Source: Eriocheir sinensis
Taxonomy: Eukaryota; Arthropoda; Malacostraca; Decapoda; Varunidae
Reading direction: 5' to 3'
NCBI RefSeq assembly: GCF_024679095.1
Contig: NC_066517.1
Span: 21,737,540-21,801,539 of the forward strand
DNA length: 64,000 bases
Shown here: piece after piece, positions 37,500 to 48,569 of the stretch
How positions within the stretch are numbered: the stretch's first letter is position 1
Layout of the letters: every line of letters starts with the position of its first letter
Notes under the pieces: model-generated
What the model saw: only the letters and a program-made list of their open reading frames with translations
Told to the model about the DNA's origin: nothing
Databases searched by the model: none
Position numbers and translations under genes: made by a program

Positions 37500-38070
37500 A
37501 AAAGCTTATCAGTACTACAGGTTTTTCTGAATGTGTTAATCGAGAAGCTTGTAAATAGTAAGGGATACGACACTAAAGCCCGAGTTTTTAACCATCTCGG
37601 CGCCTCGGTTCCCATGTTTGAATAACCTCTCGTAGAAGTTGCTGGGATTTTCATAGACTGTTTTGTGAGGCTAGTCATAGTTTTACACGACTTCTGCACT
37701 TATATTAACAGCTTATCGGTTTAGGCTTTTCCAATCGTGTTACATAATCGAGGTTTGTAAATAGTAAGGGATACGACACTAAAGCCCGAATTTTTAACCA
37801 TCTCGGCGGCTCGGTTCCCATGTTTGAATAGCCTCTCGTAGAAGTTGCTGGGATTTTCATGGACTGTTTTGTGAGGCTAGAGATATAGTTTTACACGACT
37901 TCTGCACTTACATTGATAGCTTATCGGTTTAGGCTTTTCCAATCGTGTTACATAATCGAAAAGCTTGTAAATAGTAAGAGCCTCGGTTACCGTCTGAATA
38001 GCCTCTCGTAGAAATTGCTGGGATTATCATGGACTGTTTTGTGAGGCTAGTGATAGTTATACACGACTTC
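37500..38070. repeat. about 208-bp tandem repeat, three copies
   Basis: GCTTATCGGTTTAGGC or relatives at about 37503, 37711 and 37919 (exact 208-base spacing). Each unit holds GTAAATAGTAAGGGATACGA and CTCGTAGAAGTTGCTGGGAT; the last has an internal deletion. Confidence 0.92.
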
Positions 38071-38315
38071 TGCATCATGAACGAATAAAACACTCATGAA
38101 AACCCCGTCAATCTTCTCTGTGGCCTTGGGAACTACCTAATAGTATTGGGAGACCTATGTGTTTAAGAACATGGATCTATACCTCATACGATACTTTAGC
38201 GCCTCCTCCTTCTCCTCCTCCTCCAGCTATGCACGCTTGTATGTTGCTTATCAGTTCTGGCATTTCCGTTCCGGTTAATCTGATAGTCTGTACATAAGGA
38301 CGAGTTTCCCTTACC

Positions 38316-38321
<6 letters not shown>

Positions 38322-38378
<57 letters not shown>

Positions 38379-38390
38379 AAACACATGTCC

Positions 38391-38457
<67 letters not shown>
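38322..38457. repeat. (CT)n facing (GA)n, hairpin-forming
   Basis: About 56 bases of CT, a spacer AAAACACATGTCCGC, then about 64 bases of GA. The two runs are complementary across the spacer. More GA (38670-38702) and CT (38777-38825) runs follow. Confidence 0.95.
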
Positions 38458-38459
<2 letters not shown>

Positions 38460-38667
38460 TAATAACAAGAAAATATGAAAGTCTGCATGACAGGACACAA
38501 CGAAGCAATTTTTTTTCCTTATTTTTTCCTTCTTCCTCTCATGCACTTTCCTCCCTCCTCGCATGTCTTTCCTCATAAAAAAAAAGGAAGAAAAAATAAC
38601 CCCAAATCTTCATAAATGACTCCTTGACTATAGTTTATTTTAACGAAGCCACCGGAAAACTTAACAC

Positions 38668-38707
<40 letters not shown>

Positions 38708-38774
38708 GACTGGTAAAGGAAAGTTCTAATATTATCTACCAAAAACATCCTCTCACTTGCGATCACTCTTTTCC

Positions 38775-38844
<70 letters not shown>

Positions 38845-39129
38845 CAAACACACCAAATAGTCACCGTCATGCGCTTTGCAGTGACAACAACATATTTTTC
38901 GGGCCCGCCGCAGCGCCAGGTAATCCGCGGTGACTTGAGCAACGCCGCGCCGCCGCCAACTCCTGCGCGTCATGCTTCCGTGAGGCAGAATAAAGTGCGC
39001 GAATCTCGGAGGCGACGAGCCTAAAGTAAACTGATGTGTATGGGTGTGTGTCCGGGTATACGTATAGCTACTGTTTATGGTTTGTTGTTGTAGTTGTTTT
39101 TGTTTCTTTTGTTTTGGATTTGTTGTTTT

Positions 39130-39267
39130 TTGTTTTTGTTGTTATAGCTGTTGTTGTTGTTGTTGCTGTTGATGATGATGATGATGATGATGATGATTAT
39201 GTTGTTGTTGTTGTTGTCATCATTACAAGAACAGCAAATATAGCAAAAAACATGAATAACAACAGTA

Positions 39268-39345
<78 letters not shown>

Positions 39346-39442
39346 TAATAAATAAAATAAATGAATACATAGGCAAATAAATACAATAAAACGCAACATA
39401 TGCTGTGACTCTTTCATCACCGAGATAGTACTTCACATCATT

Positions 39443-39490
<48 letters not shown>
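39130..39490. repeat. (GTT)n, (GAT)n, (AAT)n and (AC)n microsatellites
   Basis: GTT/GAT runs at about 39130-39220, a perfect AAT run at about 39268-39342 and an AC run at about 39446-39489. Confidence 0.95.
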
Positions 39491-39491
<1 letters not shown>

Positions 39492-39944
39492 CAACACTTC
39501 AGGTTTCCCCTCGCGCGACAGATAGCTCCGTGCAGGTCTGATTGCGGTCACCTGCAGTGGAAAACCTGTATCATCTGGTCACCACGCCATGGCCTGACCA
39601 CCTCCATCGCCACCACCCGCGCCTCACCGCTCGGCCGCGTGATCGTCTGTCTGTCTGTCCGCCCCCCCAGGTCGTCTATCTGTTTCTTTGTGTGTCTGTC
39701 ACCTTGATTTCACCTCTAATTCGTCCCTACTCCAGTTCATCCCCCACTGTTTTATTTTTCCTTATACTTTTTTTTTCTTATCGTGCTTTAAATGTGTCTT
39801 GTTAATTAACTCAGCAACTGACAGATTTACGGACTGACTACCGAACTAACTGATTGACTGATTAAGTTACTGACTAGCCATCTGACTGACACACTATTTA
39901 CTTATTTATTTATTTATTTTTTTTTATTTATTTTTTTTTTTAGG

Positions 39945-40170
39945 TAGGCTTTCTTCAGGGTCTCTTCGATGACCTCAGCCCGTTAGTGGCGCAGGCGAAT
40001 TTTATTTATAGTGGCTGCCGTGATGTGTGACTCGTGCTTGGCCCATGCTGCCCCCCGGTGCTCCTCCTGAACAAATCCGCTGAAGTTAGGGTTGACTGAA
40101 GATCTGGGCAGCATTTATATCTTGGGCAGCATGAGGATAACCTTCCGTCACCCTAGGTCCACGGACTCAC
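39945..40170 (+). mobile_element. SINE-like element
   Basis: Opens after a T-rich run with TAGGTAGGCTTTCTTCAGGG, then CAGCCCGTTAGTGGCGCAGG. It parallels the 30568 SINE body (TAGGCTTCTTCCCGG, CAGCCCGTTCTGGCGCAGGC), so the two are related subfamilies. Confidence 0.6.
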
Positions 40171-40184
40171 CGCCCGCACCACTC

Positions 40185-40725
40185 GGTCAGTCAGTCAGTC
40201 AGTAAGTAAGTCAGTCTACCCAAACTGACTAATTAAGTCTACCTAACTGACTGACTGACTGACTGAGAGTCTGACTGACTAACTTATTTACCTGACTGAT
40301 AGACAGGCTTTCAATGTATTTGACTGACTGACTTAGTGACTGACTAACTAACTGACTGACTGACTGACCGACTTGCTAACTGACTGATTGTCTGTATGAC
40401 TAACTACTTGACTGACTGACTAATGGAGTGACTGACCAAATAACTAACTAACAGAGTATCAGACCAAATGCCTGCATGAGTAACTGGCTAACTAACTAAC
40501 TTACTTACTATCTACCTGACTAAAACACCGGGTAACTGACTGAGAGACTGACTGGCTAACTGAATGAATGACTGAGTGACTGACTAAATAATTGGCAGAT
40601 TGACCGATTATACTAGTGGTTGATTAATTACCTGAATGACTAAATAAATGAATGAATAAATGAATGTCTATCTGACTAACTGACAATGATTGAATGAAGA
40701 ATTAACTGACTTACTGACTGTCTGG
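40185..40725. repeat. degenerate GACT/AACT tetranucleotide block
   Basis: Over 500 bases are built from CTGACTGACTAACTAACT-type words with scattered mutations; a weaker part starts near 39815. Old, diverged simple repeat. Confidence 0.9.
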
Positions 40726-41310
40726 CAAGCGAAATGACCCACGGCGTCCTGTTTTGCCCGTCCACGCCCCACACACGTGATCACGCTAAACGCTGAACGG
40801 ACAGACAGACGGCAAGAAGGGTGACTCCATCAGCCTCACACATTCCTCCCCGCCCACCTCACCCCAACCTAACACGCAGACTGGAGCTTATAATGGTAAT
40901 GCAAAAAATAATTAAGTCGCAAGTTAGTGTGAGTGGAACTGTAAAAAATATGTATGTGGAACAGTGCATGTGGAACTGTGCATGTGTGTGTATGTGTGTG
41001 AATGTGTGGAACTGTGTATGTGAAAGATAAGATAAGATAAGATAAGTTAATTAAGTTGTCACATTTTTATACATTAATGCATACAAGTGAAAATCTTTGT
41101 GGCTACAGGCTCCAAAAGAGTACAAATCAGTGTACAATACATTATATAGTATGATATAGTATAGTATGGTTTACATAACATACATAAAAACATAATTCCA
41201 TAAATAAACATGGTTGAAAAGCACAATGCTGCTGGGAACAAAAGATTTTTTATAACGATCTGTTCTTATCCTGACCTTAAAAACATAAAACAGTTACTCA
41301 GAGGATGAGT

Positions 41311-41695
41311 TTGGTCCTGCAGTATTTTTTTTTTTGTCCTGCAGTATTTTTTTTGGTCCTGCAGTATTTTTTTTGGTCCTGCAGTATTTTTTTTGGTCCT
41401 GCAGTATTTTTTTGGTCCTGCAGTATTTTTTTGGTCCTGCAGTATATTTTTGGGTCCTGCAGTATTTTTTTTGGTCCTGCAGTATTTTTTTGGGTCCTGC
41501 AGTATTTTTTTTGGTCCTGCAGTATATTTTTGGGTCCTGCAGTATTTTTTTTGGTCCTGCAGTATTTTTTTTTTGGTCCTGCAGTATATTTTTGGGTCCT
41601 GCAGTATTTTTTTTTGGTCCTGCAGTATTTTTTTTTGGTCCTGCAGTATATTTTTGGGTCCTGCAGTATTTTTTTTGGTCCTGCAGTAATTTCTC
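41311..41695. repeat. 20-bp tandem repeat inside the LINE
   Basis: Nearly 20 copies of GGTCCTGCAGTATTTTTTTT (19-22 bases), each with a CTGCAG. It lies between the LINE C-terminal coding block and its final exposed residues. It is open in several frames because the unit has no stop on either strand. Confidence 0.96.
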
Positions 41696-42697
41696 CACTT
41701 GTTTTAGTGCAGCCTCTTGATATAGTATCTCTGTTGCTATTACATCTGCACCTAATCTTTTAGCCTTCCTAACTATTTCATTTAGCTTATTTTTATCTGA
41801 AGAAGTTATTTTTCTATACCAGGTAGTAATTGAAATATTAAGAATTGATTCTAAAGTGGATTTGTAAGACAAGCTGAATATTTTTTTATTTTTTTATCTA
41901 CAAGGACATCATTTAAAATTCTGAGAAAATGGAGTCTTTGGTTGCATTTTTTGATGACTAGGTCTGTGTTGGCATTTCCTTTAAGTTCATCATCAATTAA
42001 AATTCCGAGATATTTATATTGATTTACCCACTCTACAGGTTCCCCATCTATACTGATATTATCTGGAACTCTTATGAACTTTTTCCTAAAATCTATTATA
42101 ATTTCTTTGGTTTTATTTACATTTAAAAAAAAAAATTTGCACCACTCAACGAATTTTTGGACCTGAGTTATGTAATTTCTGCAGTCATCATTGAATATCT
42201 TTCCTGTAATTACTGCATCATCGGCGCATTTGATAAGGGTACAATTGCCAAAAACATTCCTACATTCATTTGTGTACAGACTGAATAGTATGGGGGACAA
42301 CACACACCCCTGAGGCGCGCCAGTGTTGGTGGCGATTTTGTCAGAGAGTTCACTACCGATTTTTGTATAGTGGAGCCTTTGTGTTGAAAAACTAAAAACC
42401 CAGTTCAAAAGGTTTCTGTTGTAACCCATCTCCAACAGTTTGCTTAAAGGTATATGGGGCTGGATAGTACTGAAAGCGGAGCTAAAATCTATGAATAGAA
42501 TTCTTGTTGATGTATTTCTTTTATCTAAATGCTTGCAAATATCATTCATAAAAATTAGGCTTGCATCTTATACACTTCTGTTTTTACAGTAAGCAAATTA
42601 CATCGGATCCCTCAAATTTTCCATTCTATCACATAAATGGTTCTTAACACTATTTTCAAGGCATTTCATGATATTAGATGTGAGAGCAATCGGTCTG
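41696..42697 (-). pseudogene. LINE reverse transcriptase, decayed
   Basis: Conceptual reading from 42697 leftward shows RPIALTS, then an in-frame TAA on each side of FAYCKNRSV, then a long open stretch (42549-41860). RT motifs: FIDFSSAF (motif A), TGAPQGCVLSP (motif B), CADDAV (motif C, with Cys where Tyr/Phe is usual), KTKEIIIDFRKK and YKYLGILID. A frameshift occurs at T-runs near 41880, after which YKSTLESILN and EIVRKAKRLG continue in another frame. The match is to the jockey/CR1/L2-like group of animal LINEs. Not functional: two stops and a frameshift. Confidence 0.85.
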
Positions 42698-42729
42698 TGT
42701 GTACGTATGTGCATGTGTGGAACTGTGTA

Positions 42730-42815
42730 CTTATAAAACTACCCTTGGAAATGCCCCAAACTCCTACGGAAGTCTACTCAAATATGTGTTTGGTCGGCGA
42801 ATTGCTTAAACATAC
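42730..42815. repeat. dispersed repeat family, copy 3 (partial)
   Basis: AAACTACCCTTGGAAATGCC, then CTCCTACGGAAG and TGTGTTTGG, related to 23930 and 26750. Confidence 0.6.
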
Positions 42816-43143
42816 AAATTCTCACACCTTTTAGGGCGTATACACCTACGTTTGATGAGGCTTTCGAGTCTATATCCAGCTTTACGGTTTAGTTGTTGTT
42901 TTTTATTCACAGTTATGCCGTGCGAGTTTCGTTACCAAGTGTGTTTATCAAGTACATTTTTTTTGCATTACTCGGCATTGCGTTAGTGTTGTTTAAGACG
43001 CATCGCATAGTCGTTGCAAAAGGTAAAGATGTTTTTTTTTCTAATATTCAGACCCCAAAGTGAGCGTTTCGAAATGGAGAGATTAAATATTATTACTAAG
43101 ATTTGTTTTTCTCTCTGACTATATCTATCTCTCTATCCAACTG

Positions 43144-43174
<31 letters not shown>

Positions 43175-43630
43175 GTTTATTTATCTATCTATCTTTCTAT
43201 TATGAGGCGTCACACAAAACGATACACGACGTAGGCAAAGCAGCGTCGTAACACACATATTTAAGCATTCTGCCAAAACTTTCATAACGCCTCGTTGCAG
43301 CAAGGGGTCAACTCGAGATTATCATACACCTACTCTTCTGTTTTTGTGCGTGTGTATGTGTGTTTTTGCTGTCTTTTTACGTAAACCTTAGTTGTTGTAC
43401 ATTGTTAAACTTTCTCTCCTTATATCAGTTTGCAATTGTGGAATACGTAAAATGTTTGCTCTTTCATTCACATACTTTTTTTTTAGCAATCGGATAGTTT
43501 AGCTCAGTTTCGCGTTTGTAGTTTTTGTTATTATGTCTTTTTTTGTTATTTTTTCTAAGAACGTATTTTTTATTGTTTCATTTACTATTATTATTTATTT
43601 TCTCTTAATTCAACGTTTCAGTCTATGGCG
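42816..43630. other. AT-rich intergenic DNA, no gene seen
   Basis: Only a (TCTA)n microsatellite at about 43144-43195 and T-rich runs are evident. Confidence 0.7.
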
Positions 43631-43632
43631 TC

Positions 43633-43800
43633 GGTAGGCTTTTTTGGAGGAGCCTGATGGTCGACCCCAGTCCGTTAGGTGCAGGCAATTGTTTTTTTAT
43701 TCATTTATTTATTTATTTATTTATTTTTACACCCAAGGATACAGATCAAGGGCAAAAAAAGGAAATAATAATGAAAAAAAATCCCGCGACGTCTTGCATG
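43633..43800 (+). mobile_element. SINE-like fragments, two families joined
   Basis: GTAGGCTTTTTTGGAGGAGC, CAGTCCGTTAGGTGCAGGC (30568/39945 family) followed after (ATTT)n by CAGATCAAGGGC..AATCCCGCGACG (35118 family). Confidence 0.6.
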
Positions 43801-44165
43801 AAAGAATTAAGACAAAAATATAAACGATGGGTAAAATATGGAGAAAACAGAAGGCTTAGGGAACACTCAAGTAAATAATTAAAAACCCTCCAAAAAAAAA
43901 AAGGAAGCAATAAATGAAAAAATAATCCCGCGCCGTCTTGCATGAAAGAATTAGGACAAAAATATAAACGATGGGTAAAATATGGAGAGAAACAGAAGGC
44001 TTAGGGAACACTCAAGTAAATAATTAAAACCCCTCAAAAAAAAAAGGGAGCAATAAATGAAAAAATAATCCCGCGCCGTCTTGCATGAAAGAATTAAGAC
44101 AAAAATAAAAAAGATGGGTAGCTACAATATGGAGAGAAACTGAAGGCTTAGGGAACACTCAACAC
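43780..44165. repeat. about 143-bp tandem repeat, three copies
   Basis: GTCTTGCATGAAAGAATTA recurs at about 43791, 43935 and 44079; each unit ends in GGCTTAGGGAACACTCAA. It appears to have grown from the SINE-like piece at its left edge. Confidence 0.9.
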
Positions 44166-44437
44166 CCCCATCACAAACCTTACAACAAATACAGAAACTA
44201 CGTCGTCAATGGCTATCACTCTCATCTCCGTTGCTTGATTCCCTCTGCCACCCACCACCACCACCCACACACACACACACACGTTGCTTCACCTTCTCCG
44301 TGTCGCCATCACCCGCCCTCCTGATAACGCCGTCTCCAAAGCGTGATTCAGGCGAACGACATCAGTAGACTTTTGAGCCTTTCATGTCTTTTAACGTAAA
44401 CTTTCTTTCCTACGATGTTATTATTATTTTTTACAAC

Positions 44438-44560
44438 AAAGGAGACAGCTCAAGGGCACACAAAAACGGAAACAATAATATAAAAAAGCCCGCTACTCGC
44501 TGCTCCTAAAATGAATCCAAAGAGGCTGCCGAAAGAGGGGTCACTTATACTTTTTCGTCT
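44438..44560 (+). mobile_element. SINE-like fragment, 'CTCAAGGGC..AAGCCCGCTA' family
   Basis: ACAACAAAGGAGACAGCTCA, AGGGCACAC, an A-rich stretch, AAAAAGCCCGCTACTCGCTG and CCGAAAGAGGGGTCA; the longest copy of this family here. Confidence 0.7.
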
Positions 44561-44844
44561 TCTATGCCTTGCTAGCAAACTCTTTCTCACGATATTGTTT
44601 TATTTTCGAATCTTATGTCTTTCTACGCAAGCTTTCTTTCTCACTGCAGTATGGTTTCTTTTTTTCATATGTTGTCTTCTTATGCAATCTTTCTTTCTCA
44701 CGGTATTGATTTCGTTTTTTCGTCTTTAAAGGCTTTTAACGCAGCATCGTGATCCAATTAGCCCTTTTTCTGCTCCTTGACCCGCCTCTTGCATAACGGA
44801 CCGATAATCGCGGCACTCCAGTAATTGTTGGCGCCGTTAAGTCA

Positions 44845-45160
44845 TCTTCCTGTGTGCGTCACTTGGCGGCAATACGAGAGGCTCTTTGCTTTGTTGTGTT
44901 ACGAGATCCAATTAATTAAGTCATCTTCTTCCTGTGTGTGTCGCTTGGCGGGCAACACGAGAGGCTCTTTGCTTTGTTGTGTTACGAGATCCAATTAATT
45001 AAGTCACCTTCTTCCTGTGTGCGTCGCTTGGCGGGCTACACGAGAGGCTCTTTGCTTTGTTGTGTTACGAGATCCAATTAATTGTCATCTTCTGCCTGTG
45101 TGTGTCGCTTGGCGGGCTACACGAGAGGCTCTTTGCTTTTGTGTTATGAGATCCATTGAA
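44845..45160. repeat. about 85-bp tandem repeat, four copies
   Basis: GAGGCTCTTTGCTTTGTTGT plus TACGAGATCCAATTAATT repeats four times, with CTTGGCGGGC in each. Confidence 0.92.
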
Positions 45161-45625
45161 CTTAACATTTGCGAGGTTCCGTGTGCTCTTTTTTTAATAT
45201 ACCGGAGAAGATACTGAGGAGGGGAGAGGAAAGACATTGGAAGTGTATAGACGTATGGTGTCCTTACTTCTTGTTCTTCCTTTGTTGTGTTACGAGATTC
45301 ATTGAACTTAATATTTGAGGTTCCGAGAGCTCTTTTTTTTATATACTGTTGAAGATACAGAGGAGGGGAGAGGAAAGACATTGGAAGTGTATGGACGTAT
45401 GGTGTCCTTCATTGTTCTTGTTACATCAGCGGGCCAGTATCGAGGGTATGAGAAGGTATAACAAGATGAGGGTTAAAATGAAGATTATACAGAAAGCAGG
45501 GAAGAGGAAAGACAGTAGGGAGTGCATAATTTTATGGGCAAGTTCATTAATTCTTCTTCCTGTCTCATCAGCGGGCCAGTATCAAGGTATAATAAGAAGT
45601 ATAGGTAGGATTGAGCATGTGAGTG
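45160..45625. repeat. about 125-145-bp repeat units with AGCGGGCCAGTAT
   Basis: GAGGAGGGGAGAGGAAAGAC, then GGAAGTGTATAGACGTATGG and later ATCAGCGGGCCAGTATC, duplicated at 45215-45320, 45355-45440 and more loosely to 45600. The same units reappear at 46620-46900 on the other side of the LINE ORF1 fragment. Confidence 0.85.
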
Positions 45626-45680
45626 AGTCGTGGAGCTGAGTGGACGTGTGCTGTCTTGCCCCGGAGAGTGCTGTGTCAGC

Positions 45681-46426
45681 ATGGCTGCTGCCAGCAGAGC
45701 CAGGGGCACGAGGGATTTGTGTTATGCTTGTGAGGATTTCACAGGCAGAAAGTGGATTGACTGCTGTTTGTGTCCTAATTGTCATGAACTTTAATGATGA
45801 GAACATGAGGAATGAGGCTGCTCAAAAACTGGAGTCTGTTGAGCAAATTAGTACCAAGAGTGTTGGAAAGATGAAACACATGATATGCAATGTGCATAAA
45901 GAGGAGACCAAGGGAAAAATAAAGGAGACCATCTTAGACCGCAATGAGTTCTTACACACAATTAAGGGTGTTGAGGATAAGATTAAGCTGATTTTTAGCA
46001 AGCCTGCAGCTGGCAGTACAATGCACTATATACATATTGAGGTGTGACCCAACTGTAAGAGAGCTGATTCACAAGAATCACGACAAGTTAAAATTAGAGT
46101 GGGGAATATACACAGTGAGAGACAGATACCATGCAATTATATGTTATCACGGTCAGAGATATGGCCATCTTGAGGCCAACTGCACTGCTAAGAGAAATGG
46201 GGAAGCCCAAAAATGTTTCAAATGCTCTGGTGATCATAAATCCAAGGACTGCTCCATGGCTGAGAAGAAATGCATAAATTGTGTGAGGTACAAGAAGCCT
46301 GAAATCAACCACTCAGCGAATGACCAGTGTTGTGTAGTTCTCCAGACTGAAATTGAGAGAATTCGTAACATAACTGACCATGGCTATTTGTGTGTGATGA
46401 ACGTTCAGTACGTGTGTTGGAAATAA
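45681..46426 (+). pseudogene. LINE ORF1 (gag-like) with PHD-like and zinc-knuckle motifs, frameshifted
   Basis: Three frames in succession. The first (ATG at 45681) gives LCYACEDFTGRKWIDCCLCP, a Cys-rich PHD-like start that stops at about 45795. The second (about 45785-46047) is a charged helical stretch. The third (about 46046-46426) carries zinc knuckles: CYHGQRYGHLEANC, in which the second Cys of CX2C has become Gly, and CFKCSGDHKSKDC, which is intact, then CINC. This layout is typical of ORF1 of jockey/CR1-type LINEs, which bind RNA. Two frameshifts make it non-functional. No RT follows. Confidence 0.75.
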
Positions 46427-46599
46427 TCGTTGGATGTTTAATTGTGATACTATAACGATAATATCAGACATGAAAACGGAACAAATGGATATTTGTGACA
46501 TTATTTGTGAAAGCAATTAAGACACTCACTCACTCACTACGACGTTTGAGAAAAAGTGCATCGAAGATTATTGTTGAGGCTAATATTGCAATTGTTGAC

Positions 46600-46905
46600 G
46601 GCCCTCGAGAGCGCTGCATCAGCGGCGGAGCAGGGCCTGAAACCTCATCAACGGTAAAAGGCAAACGGTTAGAATTTAGAAGATACGAAGGGGGGAAGAG
46701 GAGACAGTGGGAGTGTATGGATGTATGGTATATGATCGTTAATCGCTCTTCCTGTCACATCAGCGGGCCAGTATCAAGACATAACAAGAAGTAGATTAAG
46801 ATTTAGAAGATACGAAGGCAGGAAGAGGAGACAGTGGGAGTGTATGGATGTATGGTGTATGCTCGTTAATCGTTCTTCCTGTTACAACAGCGGGCCAGTA
46901 GGCAG
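46600..46905. repeat. repeat units related to 45160-45625
   Basis: AGAAGATACGAAGG, GACAGTGGGAGTGTATGGAT and AGCGGGCCAGTA occur twice (about 46675-46775, 46805-46900). Confidence 0.85.
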
Positions 46906-47044
46906 CAGCGGCAGCCACAAGGTCTGGGCGCGTCCTGTTGCGCGGGAGGAAGAGGCTCACGGACGCTGCTGCCACTGTTACGCCACCACACTCATGTTTA
47001 TTTATTCTGTTTTCAGTGTATTTTATCTCTTAAACCGTGGTATG

Positions 47045-47430
47045 AAGCTAAGAGAGTCTGCCCATATTCGGGGTTTATACGAGAGCCGATGTCATATATG
47101 TGTTTTTTTTTCTGTCCTTCATCTGCCTCATTCGCTGCCCTCGTATTACAAAATTAAACATCTTACGAATAGGGAAGTGATCATGCAGTTCGTCAAGGTA
47201 CACTTTGCTTATTTGTACGGGAGACGATGTTATGGGCTTATGTTTTGCTTTGTTCTTCATCTGCCTCATTCCCTGCTCTCGTATCACATAATTAAATATC
47301 TTACGAAAACGGAAGGGATCAGTTCGCCTAGGTACACTTACTTTGCTTATTTGTACGGGAGACGATGTTATGAGCTTGTTTTGCTTTGTTCTTCATCTGC
47401 CTCATTCGCTGCTCTCGTATCATTAATATA
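47045..47430. repeat. about 145-bp tandem repeat, three copies
   Basis: TTCATCTGCCTCATTCGCTG, CTCGTATCAC and TTGTACGGGAGACGATGTTA repeat at about 47050, 47210 and 47350. Confidence 0.9.
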
Positions 47431-47834
47431 ACTTGTAAGGAAATATTCAATCACCAATAAAGAATTACACTTTTGCTATTTACATTTCTTTACCAACTCT
47501 AGTTTTACCAGTTTTCATTAACCTTGACTAGATCTCTAACCTTGACAACACGCGAAATGTTTAAAAGTGAAAAGTGGCTGCAATCGTCCTTCGAATATAA
47601 TAAGAGGAAGGATTTTTTTTCTTTTTTTTTACTATAGGAGGCAGACCAAAAACTTTATCGGCCATGAAATAATATCCACAATGTGTGCGATAGGTCCAAT
47701 ATGGTGTCGCGTATCTGTCGATCTATCTATCCATCTATTTTCTTTGCACCCTTTCCTTCCTTCCTCTCGCTAGCTTCTCTTCCTTATATATATACTTCAC
47801 TACTTTAAACAGGTATTCCATGTAAACTGATGCG
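47431..47834. other. AT-rich intergenic DNA, no gene seen
   Basis: No coding or repeat structure beyond T-rich runs. Confidence 0.6.
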
Positions 47835-48005
47835 GAAGTGGGAAGGGACTGGAAGACGGGAGGGAAAGGGGAAATGGACGGAAAGGACGGGAAGACGGAA
47901 GGGAAAGGGGAAATGGACGGAAAGGACGGGAAGACGGAAGGGAAAGGGGAAATGGACGGAAAGGACGGGAAGACGGAAGGGAAAGGGAAAATGGACGAAA
48001 GGGAG
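47835..48005. repeat. 39-bp purine minisatellite, four copies
   Basis: GGAAGGGAAAGGGGAAATGG plus ACGGAAAGGACGGGAAGAC in exact 39-base tandem. Confidence 0.96.
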
Positions 48006-48094
48006 GTGGGAGGAGAGGACTCAGGAAAGGGCATCATACGAGAGAAATAGATAACTCACTTCCATCAATCCCAACCCACGTTAATAATCCGTTT

Positions 48095-48500
48095 TTAATA
48101 GGATTCTAACACCGCATATATAAAACCAAACACGAAAAGGAAACCAACACGAGGCAGAACCAAACAAACCCAAGTCACGCCGCTGCACTATACCGACGAG
48201 GGCAAAAAATAAATAAATAAATAAATAAATAAATAAAGTGAAAAATATATATATGATTCCAACACTACATAATATAAAACGAAAGAGGAAAGAGAAAACC
48301 AACACGAGGTAAACCCAAACAAACCCAATTAAGTCACTCCACTGCACTATATACCGACGAGGGCAAAAAAAAAAGAAGAAAAAAAAGGTAAAAAAAAATA
48401 TATATGATTCCAACACTACATAAAACATCCCCAGACGAAAAAGAACCAAAAAACAACACGAGATATATAAAACCAAACAGACCGAAATCACTCAACTGGT
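48095..48500. repeat. about 152-bp tandem repeat, three copies
   Basis: GATTCCAACACTACAT-like starts at 48102, 48255 and 48406. Each unit includes ACCAACACGAG and ACCGACGAGGGCAAAAAA. Confidence 0.92.
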
Positions 48501-48569
48501 GACGACGAGGACGAAAAAAAAAAAATGCCGTCTATATTTATTACCTAACAGGGGACTTCCTTCTGCAGG

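Larger units (their letters stand above)
41002..42729 (-). mobile_element. truncated LINE with flanking 17-bp repeats
   Basis: A non-LTR retrotransposon on the minus strand. Its 3' end has a (CTTAT)n-type tail at about 41026-41048, and ATGTGTGGAACTGTGTA occurs at both edges (41002-41018 and 42713-42729), perhaps a target-site duplication. Only the RT half survives; there is no endonuclease. A 20-bp tandem array interrupts it at 41311-41695. Confidence 0.8.

Noticed and set aside
41305..41770. Plus-strand frames of GPAVFF/LQYFF repeats
   Set aside because: Artefact of the 20-bp tandem array inside the minus-strand LINE.
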